Source of the DNA: an uncultured Lachnospiraceae bacterium
GTDB taxonomy: Bacteria; Bacillota; Clostridia; Lachnospirales; Lachnospiraceae
Length of the DNA stretch: 17,539 bases
Direction of reading: 5' to 3'
NCBI GenBank assembly: GCA_947653315.1
Contig: CANTGP010000012.1
Coordinates: 1-17,539, forward strand
The translations under genes were made by a program, and so were the position numbers. Below the pieces are notes generated by a model. That model did no database searches, was not told the origin of the DNA, and saw only the letters and a program-made list of their open reading frames with translations. Every line of letters starts with the position of its first letter. Position 1 is the first letter of the stretch. Shown piece after piece: positions 1 through 7,169 of this stretch.

Positions 1-42
1 AGGCTTTGGGAGTCGTGGAATAAAAAAGGGGTGCAGGCGTGA
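1..42 (+). CDS. 3' end of an upstream gene (partial, frame uncertain)
   Basis: The first bases probably hold the tail of the preceding gene in the operon. One frame reads RLWESWNKKGVQA and stops with TGA at 40-42, giving a GTGA start/stop overlap with the next gene. Another frame reads ALGVVE and stops with TAA at 21-23, followed by a purine-rich ribosome-binding stretch at 24-31. Both are plausible and too short to identify. Confidence 0.3.
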   Translation, partial: RLWESWNKKGVQA

Positions 43-1190
43 AAGGCATTCATGGACATTGGATGGGGATACATAAGGGAATTATCATGGCATTGCTGTT
101 TGGCTGTGTGTGCCGCTTTGGATTTCCGGTAAAAATACAGGCGGCGGAACCGGCCGGGACAACGCAGCTACAGGATGCGGCGGGACAGGATGAAGGGGAT
201 GACAATATCCGTCTGCTGTATGAGGAGTACCAAAGGAACTTTGCATCCGTGGAATACAGGGCGGATATTTCCGCTTGCGGGTTCCGTGCCATTGAAGAAC
301 ATATTTTTCCGGTGGAAATGGGACGGTTCGGGGAGGTCAGCGTTATTCCGGCATTTGACGGAAAGTATCACCGGCTTGCCCTGTTTTTGGTTTTGCAGGA
401 CGGAACGGTCATTTATAAGACGGACCGGTTGGAGACGAACCATTGCAGGCGGGGGGAGATGGAGCAGCCGACGAAGGAAATTTCCGCGATTTCTTTACAG
501 GATGTGGACGGGGACGGGCGGATGGACATTGTGCTGATTACCGTTTGCGACGACGGGAACGGTCCTTTTAAGGTCGGGGATGTGTTGTTCCAAAACGGTG
601 ACGGTACGGGATTTTACAGGGATTACCGGATATCCGGCAAGATAAACCGGTTTGGAATGAACAAAAGTATTGAGTTAATTACCGCTTTTGCCAGGGACGG
701 ATATTCCACGGAATTTCTGTATACGGCATCGACGTTGGACGAGCTCTTGGCAAAAGGGTTCCGTATCATTGACGAGCAGAATTATCCAAGGAATTTTGAG
801 AAACTGGGGCGGCTGCGTGTGGTGCCGGGGACGTACCGCATTTCCGATTATGACGTGTTTATGATTTATTTGGTGAACGGGGACGGCGATATCGTGTCCA
901 GTCTGCAGCCCATGGGGGATTATGACAACCTGTATGCTTTAAGGGGGATTAGCTGCCGGGATATCGACGGGGACGGGTTAAAGGATATTGTGGTGCTGGC
1001 GCGTTACAGTTACGAGGGCGAAGGACACCAGTTGATCGTACAGAGCGATTATGCCGTTTATTACCAAAGGACCGGCGGATTTTCGGCAGACGCGAAGATA
1101 AAGGAATGGTACCGGTGCAGCGATGAGGAAACCATGGAGGGACTTGTGGAGAAAGCACGGGCTTATTGGGGGTGGAAAGCGGATTCATGA
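39..1190 (+). CDS. Secreted protein with duplicated FG-GAP/VCBS-like calcium-binding repeats
   Basis: 383 aa from a GTG start behind an AAGGGG ribosome-binding site; the ATG at residue 9 is an alternative. The N terminus is hydrophobic (about residues 14-36), with a possible signal-peptidase cut near IQA-AEP or a weak lipobox ending at Cys23, so the protein should be outside the membrane. Two DxDxDG loops typical of FG-GAP/VCBS repeats are visible: DVDGDGRMD (155-163) and DIDGDGLKDIV (308-318). The sequence is an internal duplication: GFRAIEEHIFP at 81 matches GFRIIDEQNYP at 240, and each leads to a DxDGDG loop about 70 residues later. Its stop codon overlaps the ATG of the response regulator (ATGA), so it is translationally coupled to the two-component system. 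A role as extracytoplasmic sensor partner or target is inferred; no enzyme motif was recognised. Confidence 0.75.
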   Translation: MKGIHGHWMGIHKGIIMALLFGCVCRFGFPVKIQAAEPAGTTQLQDAAGQDEGDDNIRLLYEEYQRNFASVEYRADISACGFRAIEEHIFPVEMGRFGEVSVIPAFDGKYHRLALFLVLQDGTVIYKTDRLETNHCRRGEMEQPTKEISAISLQDVDGDGRMDIVLITVCDDGNGPFKVGDVLFQNGDGTGFYRDYRISGKINRFGMNKSIELITAFARDGYSTEFLYTASTLDELLAKGFRIIDEQNYPRNFEKLGRLRVVPGTYRISDYDVFMIYLVNGDGDIVSSLQPMGDYDNLYALRGISCRDIDGDGLKDIVVLARYSYEGEGHQLIVQSDYAVYYQRTGGFSADAKIKEWYRCSDEETMEGLVEKARAYWGWKADS

Positions 1191-1840
1191 TTAAGATACT
1201 TGTAGTGGATGATGAAAAACCAATTTGTGATTTGATCGATTTGAACCTGTCTTCGGCAGGGTACCGATGTACCTGCGTGCAGAATGGGTTGGATGCCATA
1301 AACATCATTGAAAAGGATGCGTTTGACCTGATCCTTTTGGATATCATGCTTCCGGGGGCGGACGGCTATGATGTAATGGAATATATTCTGCCGCTTGGGA
1401 TTCCCGTAATCTTTATTACGGCAAAGCATGAGGTCAGGGACCGGGTGAAAGGGCTTAAGCTGGGGGCGGACGATTATTTGGTGAAACCGTTTGACGTGGT
1501 GGAACTGGTGGCACGGGTGGAAGCGGTGCTGCGCCGTTATAATAAGGCGGAACAAACGATTACCGCAGGCGACGTGGTGGTGGACGTGGAGGCCCGCAGG
1601 GTGACGAAGGCCGGAAAACCGGTGGTGCTGACCAATAAGGAATTCGGTCTGCTGATTCTTTTCGTGAAAAATAAAAACGTGGCGCTTTTTAGGGAAACCC
1701 TGTATGAGAAAGTATGGGAAGGCGAATATTTCGGCGACAGCCGTACCCTGGACCTGCATGTGCAGCGTTTGCGGAGGAAACTGGGCTGGGAACACAATCT
1801 GGTGGCGGTGTATAAGGTGGGCTACCGGTTAGAGGTGTAA
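1187..1840 (+). CDS. OmpR/PhoB-family response regulator
   Basis: 217 aa. The receiver domain (about 1-118) has the acidic pair D8-D9, the phosphoacceptor D52 in LILLDIMLPG, T78 and the conserved K100 in LVKPF. A winged-helix Trans_reg_C domain follows (about 125-217), recognised by LTNKEFGLLILF, SRTLDLHVQRLRRKLG and the C-terminal VYKVGYRLEV. It should bind direct-repeat operators as a phosphorylated dimer. The ATG at 1187 is chosen because it makes an ATGA overlap with the preceding stop and begins exactly at the receiver (MIKILVVDDE); an in-frame GTG at 1166 would add seven non-conserved residues. The gene sits 17 nt upstream of its cognate kinase. Confidence 0.93.
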   Translation: MIKILVVDDEKPICDLIDLNLSSAGYRCTCVQNGLDAINIIEKDAFDLILLDIMLPGADGYDVMEYILPLGIPVIFITAKHEVRDRVKGLKLGADDYLVKPFDVVELVARVEAVLRRYNKAEQTITAGDVVVDVEARRVTKAGKPVVLTNKEFGLLILFVKNKNVALFRETLYEKVWEGEYFGDSRTLDLHVQRLRRKLGWEHNLVAVYKVGYRLEV

Positions 1841-1857
1841 GGAGAAAAAGTATCACG

Positions 1858-3276
1858 ATGAAATTTTCATTCAAGTTACTGCTTTGGACGATGGTGCTGT
1901 TGGCGGCGGCATTGGGGTTCAGCGGTTTTTATTTCGTGAATTATGTGTTTGAGACCTCCCTGGAACGGGAGGTGGGGCAGGCTTTGGATGAGAACAGTAT
2001 CCTCCGCTTTGCCTTTGAAACGGCAGCGCTTAATGTGCCGACCAAGTACGGGATTTTGCAGGACAGTACGGTGGAGGAAATTGCTCCGAACCTGGAGCGG
2101 AGCGGGCGGGATAACGGACGCCTGATACGCATTTCCGATGAGGAAAGAAATGCATTGTATGCCAGCGACGGTTTTGCGGCGGATAATGAACTGCTTGCCC
2201 AAACGGATGAAAACACAAAAACTTACCGGATTATCCGGCGGGACGGGCATTATTACGTGCAGACGGGGGTGACGGTCAATACGCTGGACCGTGCGCTTTA
2301 TTTGGAAACGATGCGGGACGTGTCGGAAGTATTCCGTGAACGTGCCGTGGGGTTTTCCCTGTACCGGCGGGTGACACTGCTGATCCTCTTTGCGGGGACG
2401 GTTATTATGTACCTGATTTCCTCATGGCTGACGAAGCCGATCCGCCTGCTGACGAAAGCGACGAAACGGATGGCGGAAGGGGATTATTCCTACCGTGCCG
2501 TGCAGGTCAGCAGGGATGAGCTCGGGCAGTTGACCCGCGATTATAATGTGATGGCAAATGCTTTGGAGGAAAATATCGGGAAACTGGAGGACGAAATCCA
2601 GGCAAGGGAGGATTTTGTCGCCGCGTTTGCCCATGAATTGAAAACGCCGCTGACGGCCATTATCGGATATGCCGATATGCTCCGTTCCCATAAACTGGAT
2701 GAAGAAAAGAGCTTTCTGAGTGCCAATTATATTTATACGGAGGGGAAGCGGCTGGAAGCCATGTCGTTCCGCCTGTTGGACATCATCGTGACGAAGCGGG
2801 GGGAAGCGGAGTTCCAGACGGTTCCGGCGCGTTCGGTATTTTCCTATTTGGAAGAAATGTTCCGGAACGGAACGGGGCAAAAAATGGTCTTCCGTTATGA
2901 AGACGCCGTTCTGTGGATGGAAGGGAACCTAATCAAGACGGTACTGGTCAATTTGATTGATAACGCGTGCAAGGCTTCCGAGGACGGGGGACTGGTGGAA
3001 GTGGAAGGGTGCAGGGAGGAAGCGGGGTACCGTTTTTCCGTGCGGGATTACGGCGTGGGGATACCGGCGGAGGAGCAGCATAAAGTGACACAGGCTTTTT
3101 ACATGGTGGACAAGTCACGTGCGAGAAGCAAGAACGGTGCGGGTTTGGGGCTTGCACTCTGTACGGAAATCCTGAAACTGCATGGCAGTGTGCTGGAAAT
3201 AGAAAGCGAAGCGGGGCGCGGTTCCCGCATCGGTTTCGTCCTTCCGGGCAGGGAGGAGGTTTGTGGTGAAGGATAA
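1858..3276 (+). CDS. Membrane sensor histidine kinase (HAMP-HisKA-HATPase)
   Basis: 472 aa, partner of the OmpR-type regulator just upstream. TM1 is about residues 5-28. An extracytoplasmic domain of about 140 residues follows, then TM2 about 172-191 (VTLLILFAGTVIMYLISSW), a HAMP domain to about 245, and HisKA with phosphorylated H259 in FAHELKTPLTAI. The HATPase_c domain shows the N box NLIDNACKAS (365-374), a G1 box with Tyr in place of the usual Asn (DYGVGI, 397-402), and the G2 box GAGLGL (427-432). AGGAG at 1840-1845 is the ribosome-binding site. The 3' end overlaps the start of the next gene by about 11 nt. The ligand is unknown; the flanking secreted proteins could modulate the sensor domain (inference). 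Confidence 0.93.
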   Translation: MKFSFKLLLWTMVLLAAALGFSGFYFVNYVFETSLEREVGQALDENSILRFAFETAALNVPTKYGILQDSTVEEIAPNLERSGRDNGRLIRISDEERNALYASDGFAADNELLAQTDENTKTYRIIRRDGHYYVQTGVTVNTLDRALYLETMRDVSEVFRERAVGFSLYRRVTLLILFAGTVIMYLISSWLTKPIRLLTKATKRMAEGDYSYRAVQVSRDELGQLTRDYNVMANALEENIGKLEDEIQAREDFVAAFAHELKTPLTAIIGYADMLRSHKLDEEKSFLSANYIYTEGKRLEAMSFRLLDIIVTKRGEAEFQTVPARSVFSYLEEMFRNGTGQKMVFRYEDAVLWMEGNLIKTVLVNLIDNACKASEDGGLVEVEGCREEAGYRFSVRDYGVGIPAEEQHKVTQAFYMVDKSRARSKNGAGLGLALCTEILKLHGSVLEIESEAGRGSRIGFVLPGREEVCGEG

Positions 3277-4132
3277 AAAACAGACGGGAAAGGGAAAGAA
3301 GAAGCCGCAGGACGGGGGAAACGGCATGTGGGTGCTGTTCCCTGCCTTTACGGTCTGCGTCATGCTGCTGTCCGTATGGGGACCGGAAGCGCTGGCGGAG
3401 TATAAGGACGGCGCAATCCTGGACGTGACGCATACGGAGGAGACGGAAGCGGCGGGGGAAGGATACCGTTATACATTAAACGCCAATGAGAAGCTGTATA
3501 TTCTTTCCCAATGCCTGAACAGTCAGACGCAGCCCGGAAGCGAACGGAATACGGGCGGGACGGAGGGCATGGATTACCAGGATTTGGGAGGCGCCTATGC
3601 GTTCGTGGTCAACCGCAGGGGACCTTCCGGACAGGAAATTACGGACGAACAGATTTACGGAACCGCCGGTGAAGGGCTTGCCGCGTTAAAGGAGCTGGGT
3701 ATCCTGCCGGATACGGTGAAGGAGGTGGACCAGGGTTCTTATGATGCCGTTCTGTATTCGGCAATCGACGTGCTGGAGCCGAGGAATAATTTGGCGGTTT
3801 GGCAGGTGAGCCTGTCCGACAGCCAAAGAAATGCGGACAAGGCGAACCGCCTGATTGATGCGTATATCGATGCGGATAACGGGAAAATTTATGAATTTTA
3901 CGTAAGGACTTCCCTTTTGTGGGAAGATATCGAGGCGGACGAGGTGGCGCGGAAATGGAGCGGATATATGGGACTTAGTGAACCTGTCCCCTATGAGTCG
4001 GACAATCCCCTTTTGGAGACGACCCCTTATTTTAAAAAATACGTGTTTTCCGGGATGGGGGAGGAGCGGACGGTGATGACTGTCGGCTTCTATGAAGGAA
4101 TCAACGAATTTTTTTTGAAAATTTCAAAATGA
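3266..4132 (+). CDS. Membrane-anchored extracytoplasmic protein with PepSY-like segment
   Basis: 288 aa, no family firmly recognised. A lysine-rich cytoplasmic tail (1-13) precedes one hydrophobic segment (about 21-41) ending ALAEYKDG, which could be an anchor or a signal peptide. The remaining ~245 residues would be outside the membrane. Near the C terminus YIDADNGKIYEFYV (about 200-213) resembles the final strand of PepSY/YpeB-type domains, which often appear on secreted regulators of proteases or kinases. The GTG at 3266 is chosen over the GTG at 3263 because it is 6 nt from the AGGAGG ending at 3259. The gene overlaps the kinase gene and is the last of the operon, directly before an intrinsic terminator. 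A regulatory or envelope role is inferred from its neighbours only. Confidence 0.75.
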   Translation: MKDKKQTGKGKKKPQDGGNGMWVLFPAFTVCVMLLSVWGPEALAEYKDGAILDVTHTEETEAAGEGYRYTLNANEKLYILSQCLNSQTQPGSERNTGGTEGMDYQDLGGAYAFVVNRRGPSGQEITDEQIYGTAGEGLAALKELGILPDTVKEVDQGSYDAVLYSAIDVLEPRNNLAVWQVSLSDSQRNADKANRLIDAYIDADNGKIYEFYVRTSLLWEDIEADEVARKWSGYMGLSEPVPYESDNPLLETTPYFKKYVFSGMGEERTVMTVGFYEGINEFFLKISK

Positions 4133-4170
4133 TGCAATTCTGATGCAACTTTGATGGCAATTTGATGCAG
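4130..4170 (+). repeat. Four direct repeats of TGATGCAA at 11-nt period
   Basis: TGATGCAA-like units start at 4130, 4141, 4152 (TGATGGCAA) and 4163 (TGATGCAG), each exactly 11 nt after the last. The first overlaps the TGA stop of the preceding gene. Direct repeats at 11-nt spacing are the known layout of PhoB/OmpR-family operators, and such a regulator is encoded in this operon. The repeats lie upstream of the amidase-deacetylase gene, with a terminator in between. The operator role is inferred. Confidence 0.55.
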
Positions 4171-4211
4171 CCCTTGTGTAATCTTTAAGAAAAGATGGCA
4201 CAAGGGTTTTT
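4171..4211 (+). terminator. Intrinsic terminator of the two-component operon
   Basis: The outer stem CCCTTGTG (4171-4178) pairs with CACAAGGG (4199-4206). An inner stem ATCTTT (4181-4186) pairs with AAAGAT (4191-4196). Five T residues (4207-4211) follow directly. Confidence 0.88.
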
Positions 4212-4238
4212 GTGATACCCGGAATTTTTTTTCATAAG
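4210..4238 (+). promoter_or_regulatory. Possible promoter for the amidase-deacetylase gene
   Basis: TTGTGA (4210-4215), a 17-nt spacer and CATAAG (4233-4238) each match the sigma-A consensus at four of six positions. Transcription would begin about 35 nt before the ATG at 4279. The match is weak, but the terminator just upstream implies that a promoter should lie near here. Confidence 0.3.
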
Positions 4239-4278
4239 ATAAAGGGTGGGCGTTCGCATTTGGAAGGAGCATCAGGAT

Positions 4279-5865
4279 ATGTACGACAGTATGGAGCAGT
4301 GTTTGGTTTTGGGCAAAAAGGGGAAGGAAAGGCAGTACGGATACGGCGGAAGAAAACGGGGGAATGCGACAGGACACGGGCAGCAGGAAATCAGGGTGCG
4401 GAAAAATACGGGAAAACGTATCGTCCGGGGACGGCGTATCGGACGCACGGCTTGGGTGGCGTGCATGGCGGCGGCCATCGGCGGCATTTCGTTTGCATTG
4501 GCGGTACAGGTGCTTGCGGCATCGGAGGGACTGCGTTTCCGGGGGCCGGGAACCGGGATAGGGAACGGTGCGGAAACCGGAAGCCCGGACGGAAGCGGAA
4601 CGGCAGGCGGCGGAACCGGAATGGAATCCGGAACCGGGGACGCCGGTGGCAGCCAGTCCGTGGGAACGGTATCGTCCAATGTGGCGGTTCCGGATGCGGC
4701 AGAACAGCCGGATGCGGCGGAGCCGGGGCATCCGCTGATTGCCATTGATGCCGGACACGGTGGGGAGGATGAAGGCTGTAAGGCAGGGGGCATTCTGGAA
4801 AAGGACATCAACCTTGCCGTCGCGGAGCTGGTACGGGATAAGCTGGAAGGAATGGGATACCATGTTATGATGGTAAGGGACGGCGACAGTTACCTGTCAA
4901 AAGAAGACAGGGCAAAAGCCGCAAACGAAGGCGGGGCGGACCTTTATGTCAGCATCCATCAGAATTCTTCCGAATATAAAGATGCGGAAGGCATCGAGGT
5001 ATGGTATGACGGGACGGATGAAACGCGGGACAGTAAACGCTTGGCATTGCTGGTGGGGCAGCAGACCGTGAAGGCAGCGCAGGCACAGGAGCGGGAGACA
5101 CAGGGGGAAACGGATTTGCATGTCCTGTGCAATACCCGGATGCCCGCATGTTTAATCGAAACGGGATTCCTGACCAACGAGGGGGAGCACGGCAGGCTGG
5201 CGGACGGCGAATACCGGGAACGGCTGGCGGAGGGAATCGTCCGCGGGATTGATTATTATTTCCATCCGAAAACCATGTACCTGACTTTTGACGACGGTCC
5301 GACGGAGGAGAATACCGCGCGGGTATTGGATATCTTAAAGGAACGGAACATTAAGGCGACATTCTTCCTGGTGGGGGAAAACGTGCGTAATCATCCCGAA
5401 GTGGCAAGGAGAATCGTGGAAGAAGGGCATACCATCGGTATCCATTGCGATAACCATGATTACGGGGTGGTATACGAAAGCGTGGACAGTTACCTGCGGG
5501 ACTTTGAAGCCGCTTATGAGACCGTGAAGGAAGTCACGGGGGTGGAAGTGAAGCTGTTCCGTTTTCCGGGCGGAAGCGTGAATGCCTATAACGCGGAAGT
5601 AAGGGAGGATATTATCAGGGAAATGACGGAGCGGGGATTTATTTATTTTGACTGGAATGCCAGTCTGGAAGACGCGGTGAAGAAATCCACGCCGGAACAG
5701 TTGGTCGCCAACGGAGTGGAAACCACCCTCGGCAGGAAAACGGTGGTCATGCTGGCGCATGACGTGGTATACAATACCGGAATCTGCCTGGAGGAATTGT
5801 TGGACCGTCTGCCGGAATACCGGATGGAAGTGCTGACGGAGGATGTGGAGCCGGTGCAGTTTTAG
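4279..5865 (+). CDS. Bifunctional cell-wall enzyme: N-acetylmuramoyl-L-alanine amidase fused to NodB polysaccharide deacetylase
   Basis: 528 aa. A basic N-terminal tail (1-57) precedes one membrane or signal segment (about 58-80, ending VLAA) and a Gly/Ser/Pro-rich linker (about 84-150). The Amidase_3 domain (about 152-320) keeps its zinc and catalytic residues: H160 (DAGHGGED), E174 (GILEKDIN), H227 (VSIHQNS) and E294 (CLIETGF). The NodB deacetylase domain (about 330-525) keeps D338-D339 (TFDDGPT), the metal pair H389/H393 (HCDNH, Cys replacing the usual Ser/Thr), R428 (RFPGG), D458-W459 and H494 (LAHD). The first domain cleaves stem peptides from MurNAc and the second removes an N-acetyl group from glycan. 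The ATG at 4279 is chosen for GGAAGGAG at 4262-4269; a GTG at 4246 lacks a comparable site. CwlD plus PdaA do these steps separately in Bacillus cortex synthesis. Confidence 0.9.
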   Translation: MYDSMEQCLVLGKKGKERQYGYGGRKRGNATGHGQQEIRVRKNTGKRIVRGRRIGRTAWVACMAAAIGGISFALAVQVLAASEGLRFRGPGTGIGNGAETGSPDGSGTAGGGTGMESGTGDAGGSQSVGTVSSNVAVPDAAEQPDAAEPGHPLIAIDAGHGGEDEGCKAGGILEKDINLAVAELVRDKLEGMGYHVMMVRDGDSYLSKEDRAKAANEGGADLYVSIHQNSSEYKDAEGIEVWYDGTDETRDSKRLALLVGQQTVKAAQAQERETQGETDLHVLCNTRMPACLIETGFLTNEGEHGRLADGEYRERLAEGIVRGIDYYFHPKTMYLTFDDGPTEENTARVLDILKERNIKATFFLVGENVRNHPEVARRIVEEGHTIGIHCDNHDYGVVYESVDSYLRDFEAAYETVKEVTGVEVKLFRFPGGSVNAYNAEVREDIIREMTERGFIYFDWNASLEDAVKKSTPEQLVANGVETTLGRKTVVMLAHDVVYNTGICLEELLDRLPEYRMEVLTEDVEPVQF

Positions 5866-5870
5866 GGGTA

Positions 5871-5897
5871 CCCCCGCGGAACGGGTTTCCGTGGGGG
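5871..5897. other. Long hairpin between convergent genes
   Basis: CCCCCGCGGAA (5871-5881) pairs with TTCCGTGGGGG (5887-5897), giving 11 pairs including one G-T, with a 5-nt loop. It lies between two convergent 3' ends. Neither strand has a T-run after it, so it is not a classic intrinsic terminator but may still stabilise or end both transcripts. Confidence 0.5.
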
Positions 5898-5922
5898 ATA
5901 CGTCCGTGTCCGTCCGTGGAGG

Positions 5923-6414
5923 TTATTGTTCGATGCGTATTTCCCCGCATCCGATTTTTGTACCGGACCCGCCGGAAGGCTGTGTGGTGAAATCATCCGC
6001 CCCGGCATGGATTACCACGGATTTCCCGATTACATCCTGTATGGAGAACCGTTTATCGTAGAAGGAGGTCCATGCATAGCCCGCATTGCCAAGGAGCGGG
6101 ATCATATCGCCGGCATGGCCGGGATGCGGCCGGCCGGAAGGGTTATAATGGCTGCCGGTGTGCTCAAAACTGCCCGAACAGTCCCCGTATTCGTGGATAT
6201 GCATGGCATAAAAGTCTGTGGAATCCGCATTTTCCACGTTGGGAAGTCCGAAAATTTCCGCTTCCACGAGGACGCCGCCGTAAGGCGTGTCATAAAATTT
6301 AACCAAACCGCTTAACTGCGGGTTGGCATCGTTGCCCGTCACCCATGCCATGGCGCGGGGGCGTTTTTTTTCCAGTAGTTTGACAAAAGTAAGACGGGGT
6401 GTAAATTGAAACAT
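5923..6414 (-). CDS. sodC: Cu/Zn superoxide dismutase family protein, no signal peptide
   Basis: 163 aa, the only gene on the minus strand. SodC motifs are clear. Copper ligands H72 and H74 lie in MHIHEYGDC. The bridging H89 is in GSHYNP. Zinc ligands H97, H100 and D103 lie in HPGHAGDM. The fourth copper ligand is H136 in VVIHAGADD. The C79/C156 pair matches the conserved intrasubunit disulfide. Two features are unusual: the active-site Arg of the GNSGxR motif is Lys153 (GGSGTKIGCGE), and no signal peptide is visible, although bacterial SodC is normally exported. All metal ligands remain, so a copper enzyme is plausible; low activity or a metal-handling role is an alternative. The start at 6414 has a weak AAGGG site; internal Met22 has none. 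It is convergent with the amidase-deacetylase gene and divergent from the HPt leader. Confidence 0.88.
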   Translation of the reverse strand: MFQFTPRLTFVKLLEKKRPRAMAWVTGNDANPQLSGLVKFYDTPYGGVLVEAEIFGLPNVENADSTDFYAMHIHEYGDCSGSFEHTGSHYNPSGRPHPGHAGDMIPLLGNAGYAWTSFYDKRFSIQDVIGKSVVIHAGADDFTTQPSGGSGTKIGCGEIRIEQ

Positions 6415-6515
6415 AAAAAACCCTTTTTTAGTAGTATATGCAGAAGAAGGCGGGGAGGGAAAGACAATGTGGCGGCATGGAATATTTTTACTATTTTGGA
6501 ATTTCTAAAAAGTGC

Positions 6516-6544
6516 TTGTTTTTTGCTTCTGTTTCTGTTAGACT
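6516..6544 (+). promoter_or_regulatory. Promoter for the HPt gene and its leader
   Basis: TTGTTT (6516-6521), a 17-nt spacer and TAGACT (6539-6544) fit a sigma-A promoter. Transcription would begin near 6551, leaving about 207 nt of leader before the HPt start codon. Confidence 0.5.
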
Positions 6545-6550
6545 AAACTC

Positions 6551-6758
6551 GTTTCAGGAAGAAAAAAGTGTGGTTTGGGTGCGTCCGGGGAATGATTTCC
6601 ATATAGATATGTCCGGACGGTACCGGAATGCAGTTGCGCGGAAAAATGACGTTACAAGAGATGGAAAATCCAAAGGGAATTCGGGTGTGGAACTGCAAGG
6701 GGCGGTTCCTTTTTTGCCTTATGGGATTATGGGAGAAAATAAGGAAAGGAGAAAAAAC
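6551..6758 (+). promoter_or_regulatory. Structured 5' leader, candidate transcription attenuator or riboswitch
   Basis: This lies in the 344-nt gene-free stretch 6415-6758. CGTCCGG (6582-6588) pairs with CCGGACG (6613-6619) and encloses two small hairpins, GGAA/TTCC (6589-6600) and ATAT/ATAT (6601-6610), forming a three-way junction. TGCAGTT (6629-6635) is perfectly complementary to AACTGCA (6691-6697), which contains most of the 5' arm of the terminator at 6689-6715. The two pairings are mutually exclusive, which is the arrangement of an antiterminator. I do not recognise a known riboswitch class; the GEMM c-di-GMP consensus is absent. The function is inferred. Confidence 0.4.
6689..6715 (+). 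terminator. Intrinsic terminator inside the HPt leader
   Basis: GGAACTG (6689-6695) pairs with CGGTTCC (6703-6709), seven pairs including one T-G, around the loop CAAGGGG. Six T residues follow (6710-6715). It is 43 nt upstream of the HPt start codon, so readthrough would be needed to express the gene from the upstream promoter. Confidence 0.65.
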
Positions 6759-7130
6759 ATGGATGAACAATTTGAAAAAGAACTGAGGGAAAACGGCGCC
6801 GGTGTGGATGTCGCCATTAACCGTTTTATGGGAAACAAGGGTTTATACCAGAAATTTCTGCTGAAATTTAAGGATGACCGCAGTTATGAAGGCATTGTGG
6901 AGAATGTAAACAGCGGGAATTACGAAGGCGCATTTAACAGTGCGCATACCTTAAAAGGCGTGTCGGCGAATTTGGGACTGGACCCTATTTACAAGGGCGC
7001 CTGTGAAATAACGGAGCTGCTGCGCGGGAAAGTGCCGGAAGAAGTGGAAAAGGATAAAGTGGATGCCGCAGTGGAGGAACTTGGAAAAGTGAGTCTCCTG
7101 TTCCGTGAAATGATAACGAAATATGCATAA
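6759..7130 (+). CDS. Stand-alone histidine phosphotransfer (HPt) protein
   Basis: 123 aa, a single HPt domain. The phosphorylated residue is H63 in SAHTLKGVSANLG, the standard HxLKGxxxxxG motif, within a predominantly helical sequence. The ATG at 6759 is chosen because AAGGAAAGGAG (6741-6751) ends 7 nt before it and the conserved domain begins there. The same frame is open back to 6438, but that part crosses a promoter and a terminator hairpin and has no recognisable domain. HPt proteins shuttle phosphoryl groups between receiver domains. Here the natural partners are the two REC-HD-GYP proteins and the PAS kinase immediately downstream, and possibly the CheY-like receiver. A relay of kinase to REC to HPt to REC is inferred from gene order. 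Confidence 0.9.
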   Translation: MDEQFEKELRENGAGVDVAINRFMGNKGLYQKFLLKFKDDRSYEGIVENVNSGNYEGAFNSAHTLKGVSANLGLDPIYKGACEITELLRGKVPEEVEKDKVDAAVEELGKVSLLFREMITKYA

Positions 7131-7169
7131 AAGGCGACTTGGCGATTGTTCCTGCGGAGCCGAATATCG

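Noticed and set aside
4090..4863. Minus-strand open frame (257 codons) opposite the amidase N terminus
   Set aside because: It crosses the operon terminator and the amidase start and is an artefact of GC-rich linker codons.
5901..5918. Short direct repeat CGTCCGTG twice at 10-nt spacing
   Set aside because: Only two copies in a short intergenic gap; likely chance.
6551..6715. c-di-GMP (GEMM-type) riboswitch in the HPt leader
   Set aside because: The conserved GCACAGGGCAAACC and GGACGCAAAGCC segments are not present on either strand.
6438..6758. In-frame N-terminal extension of the HPt gene to 6438, giving a 230-aa protein
   Set aside because: The extension spans a likely promoter and a terminator hairpin, shows no domain, and the ATG at 6759 has a far better ribosome-binding site.
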